Assembly (NCBI GenBank): GCA_020310875.1
Contig: CM035439.1
Span: 135,076,753-135,140,752 of the forward strand
Reading direction: 5' to 3'
Source: Ceratopteris richardii
Lineage: Eukaryota > Streptophyta > Polypodiopsida > Polypodiales > Pteridaceae
DNA: 64,000 nt
The notes below the pieces were generated by a model, which was given only the letters and a program-made list of their open reading frames with translations, was not told where the DNA came from and made no database searches. Both the position numbers and the translations under genes were made by a program. Shown here piece after piece: positions 43,860 to 54,335 of the stretch (positions are counted from its first letter, which is position 1; each line of letters begins with the position of its first letter).

Positions 43860-43876
43860 CCCAGGCAACGGCGCCA
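43860..43876 (-). other. Gypsy A primer-binding site (tRNA-Asp)
   Basis: The plus strand here reads CCCAGGCAACGGCGCCA, one base different from the 3' end of plant tRNA-Asp (CCCCGGCAACGGCGCCA). It is seven bases from the 5' LTR end, as expected for a minus-strand element. Confidence 0.9.
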
Positions 43877-43883
43877 AATTTGG

Positions 43884-46199
43884 TGTTGCTCTAGCACAAT
43901 GGTGAGAACCATGTTAAGAAGCTCCACCTCCTTAACACTAGTTCTGTACTAGGACACTTGAGTGTCATGGGACACTTAAGTGTCCTGCTTTTACACCAAA
44001 TTGATTGATTTTTCTTGATCACACCATTGAGGCTTTGATGGGATACTCACTTGGATTTGATAACCCACATCATGTACCTCTAGAGAAAAATATAATCTTT
44101 GACATTTTACAACTTTAGATGGGTTATTAAATGAAGAAGAAAATGGGGATTTTTGAAAACTCAACTTTCAGCATAATTGAAAAAATAACACAATTCAAAC
44201 ATTTTGACAAATTGGATATGTTTTAGGAAATGGAAAGCTATTCATGGACTTTGGCAATGTTAAGGAAGTGTCTAGGGATCTTTGGAGAAGGTTGAACACT
44301 TACATAAGTGATAAACATGGACTCAAAACTTGTCTTCTCTAGAGCACTGCCATTTATCGCACCTTTTCAAGAATGGTTCACTATAACTTGTGTGTAAGTG
44401 AGATTCTAGAGAATTTTCAAGTTATCAATGGATAACCTTCATACTAATTGAATGCATATTTTTATTCAAAGTTAGAAGGCCTCCACTTTGAACTAGTAGC
44501 CATTGCATTTGGTGCTGACTTTCATGCTGAATTGGCAAAGCATATATTTCTATGTTCACAAAAAGAACATAGCTCCAAAAGATGAATAAAAAATTATGAT
44601 GAAGAATAATAATTATTTAAATGCTATTCTAAGTATTAAACCTTCCAAAATATGTTTTCATGCCATGTTTCATTCTTAATCTCGTCAAATAATATGTGAT
44701 TTGCAATGGTGATCGTGATAAGAATGAAAATAATTGGCATACATATTTCATTTGACAAAAAGAAGATGGCATCCATGATGGAAATAATGAAATGTTTTCA
44801 AATGATCCTTATCATTTTATGATATCAAAGACTTTTGAGTATGTGTCCACAAACTATTCATGATTGTATCTACAGAATTTGGTTGATGCCCACACAACAA
44901 AAGATTCTTGGTTCTGTCCAAAGACATGAAAATTTTGGTAGATTTCAATAGATTATTTAGCCTCGTATATGTAATCTTTGGTTTGTTATGTCACACACTT
45001 TCTACTTGGTAACTTGAATGTGTACACCGTGAATGATGTCCATAAATTCTTTTGAGTCATATATGTAGGCTTTAGTTTTCTATTTTTAGTGACTAGAGTC
45101 ATATCACTTGATTTTATATGTGTATACCTTGGTTGTTGTCTTCATAACTTGTTTGATTGTTGGCACATTTGTACACTTCTATGGATTCACATAAGTTTGT
45201 TTGAACCATAATTAGAACTAGTTGCTGTTTTTTTGTGTACAAAGTCAAAATAATTGATTTTATTTGAATTGAAATGATTTTTCTAAGTGCATTTGAGGTT
45301 CATACTATGTGAGCTATGTTTCAAGGAATGCGTATAATTTTTTCTTTCATATGATGAATTTTTTTCTTTTGATAAAAATACGTTTGATCAGGAATTTTCA
45401 TCCTGTTCACTACCATAGCATGTTGAGAGGCTATTTACATGAACACAAAACATGATTTATTGTGTTTTATAATTTTGCATTAACCTTTGAATTTTATTTA
45501 ATATGTGTGTTAAAGGATTTTCTCAAATTCTCTTTGTAGAAGGTATGTGATTTTTTGGAAAATTGTCAAAAAAGGACACTTAAGTGTCCTGTTTTGGTAC
45601 CAAACTAGTGCTAATGTCAATCCGCAGAAGAGATAGGAGTGATATGAAGATCGTGAATGTGAGATGAAGTGAGAGTGAAGGTGAGAAGCATAGAAATGCA
45701 CACACACATACACACACTCTACGAAGAGACAAGCAAGACACAATGGAAGGAGAGAAATCAACTCTATTGCTCAAGAACACTCATATAAGCTCAAATTAGC
45801 TCTAAGCTCACACTAACTAACAAGCTAACCTAAAAAATGAGCTCTCTAGCTCTTTTTATAGTTTCTAGACTAATTTTGACCGGTTTCACATCTAGTGACC
45901 GACATAGTTAAAAAATAGTCCTATGCGCTATTTGAAAGGGTAAACGGTGTCTAAAAATAACCAAAATTGGTACGCTCATTCTACCTAAGCTCCTCAAGCT
46001 CGAGGACTCCTCGGCTTGCACAAAATGGAGCTATAAATTACAAGAAGGGTTTTTCTATATGTACAGAAGTGATGAAATCACTGTTGGAGGTTTTAAAGAA
46101 TATTTATAAAACATAAATCTTTGAAAAATTGATTCGACTGACTCCCTGCTCTGTCTTTGCATGCTTCTGCGTCTTCTATGCCTCTGGCTATTGCCAACA
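43884..46199 (-). repeat. Gypsy A 5' LTR, interrupted by a CACTA-like element
   Basis: The LTR parts are 43,884-43,935 and 45,611-46,199; together about 637 bp, equal to the 636-bp 3' LTR. On the minus strand a TATA box (TATAAAAA) is at 45,853-45,860. Ends are TG...CA with GCATA at 46,200. Confidence 0.92.
43936..45610. mobile_element. Non-autonomous CACTA-like DNA transposon (1,675 bp)
   Basis: Terminal inverted repeats are CACTAGTT..GTAC at the left and GTACCAAACTAGTG at the right. Each end has a subterminal palindrome, GGACACTTAAGTGTCC (43,970-43,985) and its 18-bp version at 45,573-45,590. The LTR sequence resumes exactly on each side. The flanks are TTAA on the left and CTAA on the right, so the duplication is TAA (with one extra base) or TTAA with one change; CACTA elements normally make 3 bp. 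The inside is AT-rich and has no transposase frame. Confidence 0.85.
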
Positions 46200-46204
46200 G
46201 CATA
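46200..46204. repeat. Target-site duplication GCATA of gypsy A, right copy
   Basis: Identical to 26,555-26,559. Confidence 0.93.
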
Positions 46205-46623
46205 GGAGAGTGATCTTCATTCTATCTCAACATATAAGCAACTCCATGATAGTTCATATCCAAGACCTAGATACATCTAAGAAGGTTTGGGAGTGTTTAG
46301 AAAGGTTGTACTCTACCTCTACAAAGGCAAGAAAAATTCAGCTCAAAAATGAACTCAACAACCTTAGGAAGTCATCAAATTAGAGCATTAATGACTTCAT
46401 ACTCAAAGTAAAAGAGATCTCAAATGCACTTGGTTCAATAGGATATGTTGTAGATGATGATGACTTAGTTGCCCACAAAATTAATGGGCTTAGAGAAGAT
46501 GATAAATGGAAGGCATTCACAACCTCTATGTATATAAGGGATTCATTACCAGATTTTGAGAAACTTACTTCTCTTATGGTGACTGAGGAGCTCAACCATG
46601 GAGGCAACAAGTCAAAGGGCAGG
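46205..46623 (+). pseudogene. gag: Copia BE gag, middle part (between gypsy A and gypsy C)
   Basis: Continues the frame cut at 26,559: SMIVHIQDLDTSKKVWECLERLYSTSTKARKIQLKNELNNL, then after a TAG at 46,381 INDFILKVKEISNALGSIGY and LTSLMVTEELNHGG. This is the central part of UBN2-type gag. It is cut at 46,623 by the C LTR. Its expected continuation (basic RG-rich stretch and CCHC knuckle) is found inverted at 55,154-54,836. Confidence 0.9.
46619..46623. repeat. Target-site duplication of gypsy C/D, left copy (GCAGG)
   Basis: GCAGG precedes the C LTR. The partner, read on the minus strand at 55,159-55,155 beyond the D LTR, is GCAGC, one base different. The partner is inverted because the DNA between was turned around. 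Confidence 0.7.
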
Positions 46624-47240
46624 TGTTGAAGCCCAAGGTCAAGGACAAAGCATGGAAGCACATCAAGGAAGTGGACACACAAGAAGAAGGAGCATATAGG
46701 GAGCTCCAAGAAGCACATGTCAATTTTCAGAAGAAATCCCTATAAAAATAATAATTTTTATCACTCAAAACCATTGTAAATACCATTCTCCATTTTTTCA
46801 ACTCCATTTTATCCAAGCCGAGGAATCCTCGAGCTTGAGGAGTATAAGATCCATCATCCTGCCAATTTTCATAATTTTTAGACTCCATTTGAGCCCCCAA
46901 ATAAGCCCTGGAACCTATTTTTTAACTAGGCCGGACACTAGGTCTGGACAGGGCCAAAACCACTTAAAAAACTATAAAAAGGGCTGGAGAGCTCATTTTT
47001 GGGATTGGCTTGTTGTAGATTTCAGCTTTGTAAGAGAGCTCTTGTGTAATCGAAGTCCTTCTATTGTTCCACTCTTTGCTCTTACTTTGTGCACGTGTGT
47101 GTGCATGCTTGTGTGCTTTCACTCACGCACTTGTGCCATCACTTGCTCACGGTCTTCATACCGGTCCTCACGTCTCCACGGATTGACATTTATGAGGTGT
47201 ATCTCCTCACGTTGGTACTTGCCATTGTACTAGATTGACA
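46624..47240 (+). repeat. Gypsy C/D 5' LTR (617 bp)
   Basis: TGTTGAAGCCC ... TAGATTGACA, with TATA box TATAAAAA at 46,973-46,980. Nearly identical to the inverted LTR at 55,160-55,786, and related to the A LTR in its second half. Confidence 0.93.
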
Positions 47241-47247
47241 CCAAAAT

Positions 47248-47264
47248 TGGCGCCGTTGCCGGGG
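47248..47264 (+). other. Gypsy C/D primer-binding site (tRNA-Asp)
   Basis: TGGCGCCGTTGCCGGGG is fully complementary to the 3' end of plant tRNA-Asp, seven bases after the LTR. Confidence 0.94.
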
Positions 47265-47529
47265 AGAGAGCTTGGAGGACGAGCATGTGACGGTAAGACG
47301 TAGAGTAGCGATGTTGGAAGGTAAAAAATCACCATTTTCAGTTCAATTTCTGAGTTTTTCTCCTTCTTCATCTTCGTCATCATCACCATCTTCTTCCCTC
47401 TTCAAATTCTCTGATTTTTTCCATTTTCGACAGTACATTTGCTCATTTTTTACTCGTGGCTGTGAGAAAGAAGTGTAGGGGGAGTTGAGAACCAAAAACG
47501 CTGAAGAAAAACATTTGAAAAACTCTCAA

Positions 47530-48440
47530 AAATACCAAAATTTGGGCGACAGTATCGCGGCATGAGAGGAACAGCGCCTGGTATCGCGAGTGGCGTATCG
47601 TGACTTTGGAGATAGATTTTGCATCTACAGATTGATAGAAGTGACAAGGAGGACACAAGGTACAACATATTTGCAAAAATTTTTGAATTTGGGTGTAAAA
47701 ATCTCCAAGTATCATGTCCGGTTGAGTTTTGGTATCGCGATACTAGAACTCTCGTGTATCGTGATACTTGTTGAGGTATCGTATCGTGCATATCCACTTG
47801 AGGTATTGTGATACCATTCTAGTATCGTATCGTCAAGTGCAGGTATCGCGATCACGGTCGCCCCGGTGGTATCGTATCGTCGATCGAGCAGTATCGTATC
47901 ATGTGTGACAGTGGTATCGTATCGCCACTTGCATCAGTATCGTACCGCAAGGTCAAGAGGTATCATATCATGCACCTAGTATCGTATCGTCTCTTATTCT
48001 GGTATCATATCGTGCACTTTGTGGTATCATATCGCGTAGCACAAGCAGTATTATATCGCGATTGGAGTGGCATCGTATCGTCAGCCAAGTTGGTATCGTA
48101 TCGCCTCCTGTTTTGGTATCGTATCGTGCAAAGATTCAGTATCGTATCGTCTGATATTTGGTATCGTCCCCTACTCTGGTATCGTATCGCGTCAGGTCAA
48201 GTGGTATCGTATTGTCTACTGAGAGGTATTGTATCATTTACAGACTAGTATTGCATCGTGCAAATTAGAGGTATTGTATCGTGACCATTTCCAGTATCGT
48301 ATTGTGGGGGTTGGTATCGCGATCGCAGTCATCCCAGTGGTATCGTATCGTCTAGGTGGTATCGCCTGTAGTGGTATCGTGTAGAATGAAGGTATCGTAT
48401 CGTGAAAATCTGGTATCGTATCACCTGTCCTGAGTTCCCA
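47530..48440. repeat. Leader repeat array of TATCGTATCG units
   Basis: From 47,548, and densely from 47,730 to 48,430, the motif GGTATCGTATCGT recurs about 30 times with spacers of 8-20 bases and no fixed period. Many units carry C-to-T or G-to-A changes (TATCATATCATG, TATTGTATCATT). It fills the leader between the primer-binding site and gag. The frame that spans it is Tyr/Arg/Val/Ser-rich only because of the repeat. Confidence 0.9.
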
Positions 48441-48629
48441 GAGAGATCCTATTTCCCAGTTTTAACCCCCAGAACCCTGAACTGGCATAACTTCCTAATA
48501 CAAAATCCGTTTTGCTGTGATTTTGGTTTTGTTGGAAAGCTCGTGGGGAAGTTGACCCTCAGGGAAACTAGAAAACCAAGGAGTTCCAAAGGATTTTGAG
48601 CAATATAAGAGAACTTTGGGACTAGAAGC

Positions 48630-50690
48630 CAAGGCTTATCAACCTGAGATCTGGCAGACACTTAGACAAGGATAGACAAAGCATTAGATCATCTGAGGCT
48701 AGTGTCAACCATACAAACAAGTCTTGGGCTCAACAGCTTACTGGTTATCCTTACACACTAAGTTCAGAAACTAGTGACTCAGAAATGTCTTTTAGCATGG
48801 AAAGACCCACATGTAGCTCAGGCACTGCCTATTTACAGACACCAGAAGGTCCCTATAAGACCCAATTGGAGTATATCAGGACCAACCAATTAGGTGCTCA
48901 CATCTATGAGGATGGTCTAAGACGATCAGTGGTTCAACTCAAAAATCCTGACCAACTCTTTGGACTTGAACACCCAGTGGTCAAGTTCGAAGAGGGTGCA
49001 TACATTAATAAGGAAGGAACCATGTATGTGGTTACCAACTTACGAGAGAGGACATATGAGTTTGGAAACATCATTCTTGAGAACGAGATAGGAGACCTAG
49101 AGCAAGGAGACCTAGGACGAGAACCCAAGACCCCTAGAGGTAAGTCAGTTTTGACCAGAGTGATCACTCCATAATGGATTTCCCAAGACAACAAAAGCAT
49201 AGAGCTATTCTTGAATAGAGAAACGGAGGAAGCCTTTTGGAGATTCAAGCCAGATCAACCAAGCCCAATAGTCACCATCTATGAGTTCAAGGATCCAAAG
49301 ATACCAGGCAAGTTGTCTATCTAGATCACACATCAGAGAAAATGTTCTTGGTAATAGAGCACGATAGGCATGAATACACTTGGCAAGGTGAATCAATTTT
49401 CCCTCTACTAAGATCTAGTGTTTCCCATGGCCTCCAAGGAGTAGGATCATCCAAGGCTCATGAAACCCAGAGGGAGAGAACTAGAGAGAGACCGGAGGTG
49501 AGCTTTGCAAACACTATGGGCAGAGATAGATCAGGACATGAAGGTGAAAGACCTGAAAGAGAGAGACATCGAGCACATAGGCATCAAAGAGATGAACATG
49601 ATTTCCCATTGCCCAGACCCCGAGAGCACTCAAGAACCCTTAGACCTTCTCAAGTGGTCAAGGCAATGAAGAACTACTTTGATGGATTTGGAGATCCTTA
49701 TGATCATGTGGCCGAGTTTAAATAGGTGTTAAGAGCTGAACAGGTTGAGGACTTGTTCACCCAATTCGAGGCATTTGGTTTGACTCTCAAGGGTACTGCA
49801 TTAGCTTGGTTTCAACCCCTGAATAGTTGCAGCTATCGAGAGATAGGTCTGCTGCTAGAGGAATTCATTGTAGAATTTTCCAAGAGTGGCGTCAGGCATA
49901 ATACATCATCCTTGATCCACAGCTTTAAGCAGACACCCCAAGAAACAGTGTGACTTGCAGGAAGAAGGTTTAGACAGTACTTGGAAAGATGCCCTGTACC
50001 AGAATTACCCACAGTAGCCAAACAAGTGGCCTTGTTTTTAGATGGCTTGCTAAGCACCAAGTTGAGATCATATGTGTACTTGAAAGAGCCTAGATCCATA
50101 GAAGAGTGTGTGAGGATATGCATTGACATAGAAGACAACTTGGGTGAGGAGTTAGGACTATCCAAACTCTATAAGGACTCTGATAGTTCTACTAGTCATA
50201 CCTCTAGAACCTCCACTGAGATAGATGAGATAGCTGAGCAGGTGGCCAAAAAGCTAGGAGTTCAAAATAGACAAATGTCGAGGGTCACCTCATTGAAGCG
50301 ATGTTATACACGCGGAGGAGATCACATGGCTAATGTCTGCCCAATGATGGCTCAACCCCAAGGAAACCCTAATGCTCTATATTGCACCATTCAGAGGAAA
50401 TATACAAATCATATGGCTCAAGATTGTCCCTATAACAGGCAGGTTGTTAGACAAAATTATCAGCAACCTTACCAGCAGGGTAGGTATCAGAACCAGTACC
50501 AACAGCCATATTATAGGCCACAACAACAATATCAACCTCAATACCAACAGCAATATCAGACACCAAACAGGCCACAGCCAGTCCTGGGAAACCAACCACC
50601 AACTCTTGCCAATGTGATCCCAATTAAGTGTACGATGGTGGAGGAGAACCCTAATAGAGCATTGGTGCAATGACCTTGGAATAGGGCCAC
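48630..50690 (+). pseudogene. gag: Gypsy C/D gag
   Basis: The N-terminal part (48,630-49,320; MSFSMERPTCSSGTAYL, TYEFGNIILENEIGDL) has no named domain and carries two stops. A frameshift near 49,320 leads to 49,342-50,673: TWQGESIFPLL, then a charged Arg/Glu stretch, the capsid (YDHVAEFK, ALAWFQPL, FSKSGVRHNTSSLIHSF) and a knuckle-like CYTRGGDHMANVC that has lost its second Cys. Two stops in the capsid (TAG 49,723, TGA 49,951) look like CAG and CGA mutated by C-to-T. A Gln/Tyr-rich tail follows. The two C-terminal CCHC knuckles seen in A are missing at the breakpoint. Confidence 0.88.
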
Positions 50691-50782
50691 TACGTACGTG
50701 CATACATACATACACATATATATACACACATACATACACACCTATACATACATGCATATAAACACACATATATACACACATG
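50691..50782. repeat. CATA/CACA microsatellite at the inversion breakpoint
   Basis: ACATACATACACATATATATACACAC-type sequence. Gypsy gag ends on its left; on its right copia RNase H is cut in the middle of its MFHA motif. Confidence 0.85.
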
Positions 50783-51735
50783 TTGCATGGAACATAGGGT
50801 TGCTTGCTAGATGAATGCTTGACATGTCATCTCCAAAGAGAGGGAACTGTTTGACCTCCACATCCAAGTCTTTGAAGAGCTTCTTAAGCCACATGATCTC
50901 ACATGTAGCAAGTGCTAAAGCTCTATATTCAGCCTCAATAGATGATAATGCAATTGTAGGTTGCTTCTTGGACATTCATGAAATAACTCTTTGCCCTAGC
51001 ATGAAGACATAACTAGATGCGCTCCTTCTATCCTCCTTTGAACCAGCCCAATTTGCAGCACTAAAGCCTTGAGGTTTTAATCCATCTCCATAAGGGTAGT
51101 ATAAGCCTTGGTTCATAGTGCGCTTGATGTACCTAAGCACTCTCTTGGTTGCATTCATATGAACATCATTTGGTGAATTTAGAAATTGAGAAAGAAATCC
51201 TACAACATAAGACAATTAGGTCTTGTGATGATAGCATAATTAAGGCTTCCAATTATGCTTCTATATGCTGAAATATCTTCAAGAGGTTGTCCTTCACCTA
51301 GACATAACTTAGTGTTTGGATCCATAGGTTGTGTGAGTGGCTTTCATCCACTCATACCATACTTATAAAGTACATCTAGCAACTATTTGCTTTGAGCAAG
51401 GTAAATGCCATTTTCCACATAAATGACTTCAATCCCAAGAAAGTATTTAAGAACCCCAAGATATGAAATCTTGAATTCATTTCCAAGCGTGGCCTTGATC
51501 CATGTGATTCCTACATCATCAGTTCCTGTTATAATCAAGTCATCCACATATATGCATACATAGACAACTAGTCCTCCTTCCTTCTTGAGGTATAAGGAAG
51601 GATCTCCATCACTTGGCTTGTATCCACACCTGCACAAATACTCCACCAGCCTTTGATTCCATGCCCTAGGATCTTTCTTTAAACCATACAATGCTTTTCT
51701 AAGTTTATAAACAAAATTTGAATATTTAGGGTACT
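50783..51735 (-). pseudogene. pol: Copia BE RNase H and C-terminal reverse transcriptase (inverted)
   Basis: From 51,735: NFVYKLRKALYGLKKDPRAWNQR, LYLKKEGG, YVDDLIITG near 51,545-51,520, then FLGIEVIYVENGIYLAQSK. After a decayed stretch come VVGFLSQFLNSPNDVH, GLYYPYG, AANWAGSKEDRRSASSYVF and IALSSIEAEYRALALATCE. It stops at HASNPMFHA against the microsatellite, so the last ~30 residues and the 3' LTR are elsewhere. The frame is interrupted in several places. Confidence 0.88.
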
Positions 51736-52783
51736 TGTTGGTGGATTCTTAGACAAGAAGGAGTTTGAGGGTTTGTAGGAGAAAAGGGGAAGAAACAAGA
51801 AGAGAAAATACACCTGGAAGCTTCTGTCGATTGATTACAGTAAGACAATTACAAGGTTTGAAGTACAAGACAAGCCAATACCTCTGTGCACAATCCCACA
51901 GAGTGCCCAATTACAAAATACCAAATATCCCAAATTCTTCTTGCCGCTGACCTCCTCTGCACCAAACCTCCACCTGCTTCAAGCTTATCCTTGTGCACAC
52001 CTTGCACCAAGCTTCCACAAAGGGGGAGGAGTGAATACCTTCTGTCGGCACGCACCCACTGCAATGGGACCTTGAGATACTTGGGGGACTAGCTTAGCAC
52101 TCTCTGCACAATCCCTTAGGCACTCCCTATGCACTCCTTCACTTCCACTTCTCTGCGTCGTCGCACTGGTGACTCTTGCACTTCTTCCTCTTGCTCCCTT
52201 AGACTATGCTCTCTTGCTTACTCTAAGATTGGTCCAAGAATGGCCCTTGCCTTGATTTGAGTGTGCCGATCACGTACGCTCCTAACTGCAATAGCATCTT
52301 GGTGCTCACTTTGATGTTCCAAGATTGTCTTTTCAAGTGGCAGCCAACGACTCACTGTTTTGTCCTGTAGTGACTTTAGTCTAAAACCAAAAATTTTAAT
52401 GGGGGGGGGGCATACTTTCACCTGTGCGTACACTTTGCCGCTTCACATACCTTCATGTTTCCTTTTAAGTCTTCACTTTTGCACATAAGAGGGGGTTCAC
52501 CTGAACCTTCCAAAACACTTTAAAACACACTTTGAACCTTAGGGAAATTAGAGAAAATACCTCTGCAACCTGCAACCCATTTTCTCCAATTTACCCTTTG
52601 TGGACAATTCATTGTGCACTACCTGTGCACTTTGACGCCTGCACTTATGCACTTTGACTTTGCACCTATTGACTTTGACCTTGACCTTGTTGACTTTGAC
52701 CAGTTGACTTTGACTAGTTGACTTTGACCAGTTGACTTTGACTGTAGTTGACTTTGACCAACATGACTTTTATGGGCTCAACA
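51736..52783. mobile_element. Solo LTR (1,048 bp) in copia BE reverse transcriptase
   Basis: Begins TGTTGGTGG and ends GGGCTCAACA, with an exact 5-bp duplication GTACT at 51,731-51,735 and 52,784-52,788. On each side the copia reverse transcriptase frame continues (QPLGFEY before; YSNFVYKL after, minus strand). No coding capacity. Its LTR family is unlike the other LTRs in the window. Orientation not certain. Confidence 0.88.
52651..52760. promoter_or_regulatory. Dense TTGAC (W-box-like) array in the solo LTR
   Basis: GTTGACTTTGACC-type units follow each other directly, giving about fourteen TTGAC cores in 110 bases, all in one orientation. TTGAC with a following C or T is the known core of WRKY-factor binding sites. 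Whether it acts as a promoter element here is inference. Confidence 0.6.
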
Positions 52784-53361
52784 GTACTCAAACCCTAATG
52801 GTTGAGTCATGTAGACTATCTCCTGCAAATCACCATTAAGAAAAGCATTCTTTACATCCAATTGATATATTTGACACCTCCTAGATGTGCCAAACCTAAT
52901 GATTGCCCTAATTTTGGTCATCTTTGCAGGCTGAATGTTTCTTTATAGTCAATCCCATAGGATTGAGCAAATCCTTTTGCCACAAGCCTTGCTTTGTACC
53001 TAGCAATTGAACCATCAGAATTTCTCTTCACTTTATAGACCCATTTGTTGCCAATTACCTTCATCCCTTCTTATCTTGGAACAAGACTCCATGTGTTGTT
53101 GTCTTCAAGGGCTTCACACTCTTCTTCCATAGCTTCTTGCCACTCCTCTGTGTCTTTGGCCTCTTCATATGTAGAAGGTTCATGATCTTTGATAACCTTA
53201 GTCATGAAAGCATAATGCCTAGCAATATAACTATCATAAACAAGCCTTGAGATTGGATGTTTTACCCTTGTTGACCTCCCTTCTTCTCCTGTTGGTGGAA
53301 TGAACCTTCTTTGCCTTGGTGCCTTGATTTTTGCTTTTGATGTAGCTCTCCCTTCTAACAA
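52784..53361 (-). pseudogene. pol: Copia BE reverse transcriptase, N-terminal part (inverted)
   Basis: EAKDTEEWQEAMEEECEALEDNNTWSLVP starts the domain (~53,180-53,071). After a stop come [25 protein letters not shown] and AFLNGDLQEIVYMTQPLGFEY, ending at the solo LTR. Joins with 51,735 across the solo LTR to give one polymerase domain. Confidence 0.85.
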
Positions 53362-54335
53362 GGGTTATTCAAAGTCTTCAACTTCATGTCCATCTTCATC
53401 AAGCTCTAACAATCTTGCCTTTCCTTTATTCACTGATTGATGGGTTGAATCCATGCTTGAACTCCTTTGTATGCTTGGACCACTGATTTCCAAGCTATCT
53501 TGAAACCTAGCTTCATATCTTCTCTCTACCTCTTCAATATCTTCATCCGAAAATGGAACTTTGGAAGCATACCATGGTTTGAGTTCATCAAACACTACAT
53601 CTATAGATACATTTTAACTCCTTTGTATTAGGATTGTAGGACCTATAACCTTTTTGATCCATAGCATAACCAATAAACATACATCTTTCAGCCCTTGTAT
53701 CCATCTTACCTCTCAAATCTTGTGGCAAATGTGTGTAGCATACACAACCAAAGATTCTAATATGTGAAAGGTCTAGTTTCCTTTCACTCCACGCCTCCTC
53801 AGGTGTCATGTCATGTACCCTTGATGTGGGACACCTAGTCATCAAGTACACAATAGTAGATACATCATCTACCCAATATGTTAAAGGCACATTCGTTTCA
53901 TTTAACATACTCCTAGGAATTTCAACAATATACCTATTCTCCCTCTCTGCCATCCCATTTTGTTGGGGAGTATACCTACAAGTGATTTGCCTCTTTATAA
54001 CTCGGTCCTGCAAGAAATTACAAAAAGCATGGGAGAAGTATTCTCCCCCCTCCATCGGACCTTATGGTTTTGATGTAGAAACTTGTTTTCAACTTGTGCC
54101 TTGAATATTTTAAATACATCAAACACATCTGATTTTTGCTTTATACAATACAACCATACTTTTCTTTAGTAGTCATCTATGAAGGTTACAAAGTACATAT
54201 TACCTACAAGAGAGGGCTCTTTTGGTTAGCCCCCATACATATGTGTGCACAAGGTCTAACACACCATGTGCTACATATCCACTCGTCTTGAAGGACTGCC
54301 TAGTAGAATTGCCTAGTTGACAAGCTTCACACATC
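53362..54335 (-). pseudogene. pol: Copia BE integrase (inverted)
   Basis: The zinc-binding end CEACQLGNSTRQSF is at ~54,335-54,290 and the core follows (MYFVTFIDDY, KVWLYCIKQKSDVFDVF). The open frame 54,055-53,588 carries GGEYFSHAFC, TPQQNGMAERENR (catalytic Glu), WVDDVSTIVYLMTRCPTS and the C-terminal RGKMDTRAERCMFIGYAMDQKGYR. The linker to the reverse transcriptase (53,595-53,365) is acidic. A few stops and frameshifts. Confidence 0.87.

Larger units (their letters stand above)
26560..46199 (-). mobile_element. Gypsy element A, complete but nested and decayed
   Basis: Bounded by 5-bp duplications (GCATA), with LTRs at both ends, a polypurine tract beside the 3' LTR and a tRNA-Asp primer-binding site beside the 5' LTR. 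Reading direction is right to left: 5' LTR (with a CACTA-like insertion), leader, copia G insertion, gag, protease, reverse transcriptase, RNase H, zinc modules, integrase fused to a second protease-like domain, WVPK tail, ORF3, 3' LTR. Without the two inserts it is about 14.5 kb; roughly 2.1 kb of leader and early gag is missing where copia G sits. The two LTRs look about 94-95% identical by eye, so it is not recent. Confidence 0.93.
46624..50690 (+). mobile_element. Gypsy C/D, 5' half (element C)
   Basis: 5' LTR, tRNA-Asp primer-binding site, repeat-rich leader and gag up to the end of the capsid/first knuckles. Sequence homologous to element A stops near 50,673-50,690 at a CA/TA microsatellite. 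The rest of the element (protease to 3' LTR) is on the opposite strand at 63,165-55,160. Confidence 0.88.

Noticed and set aside
47530..48440. CRISPR-like array
   Set aside because: Repeat units are short and degenerate, spacers vary from 8 to 20 bases, and the context is a plant retrotransposon leader.
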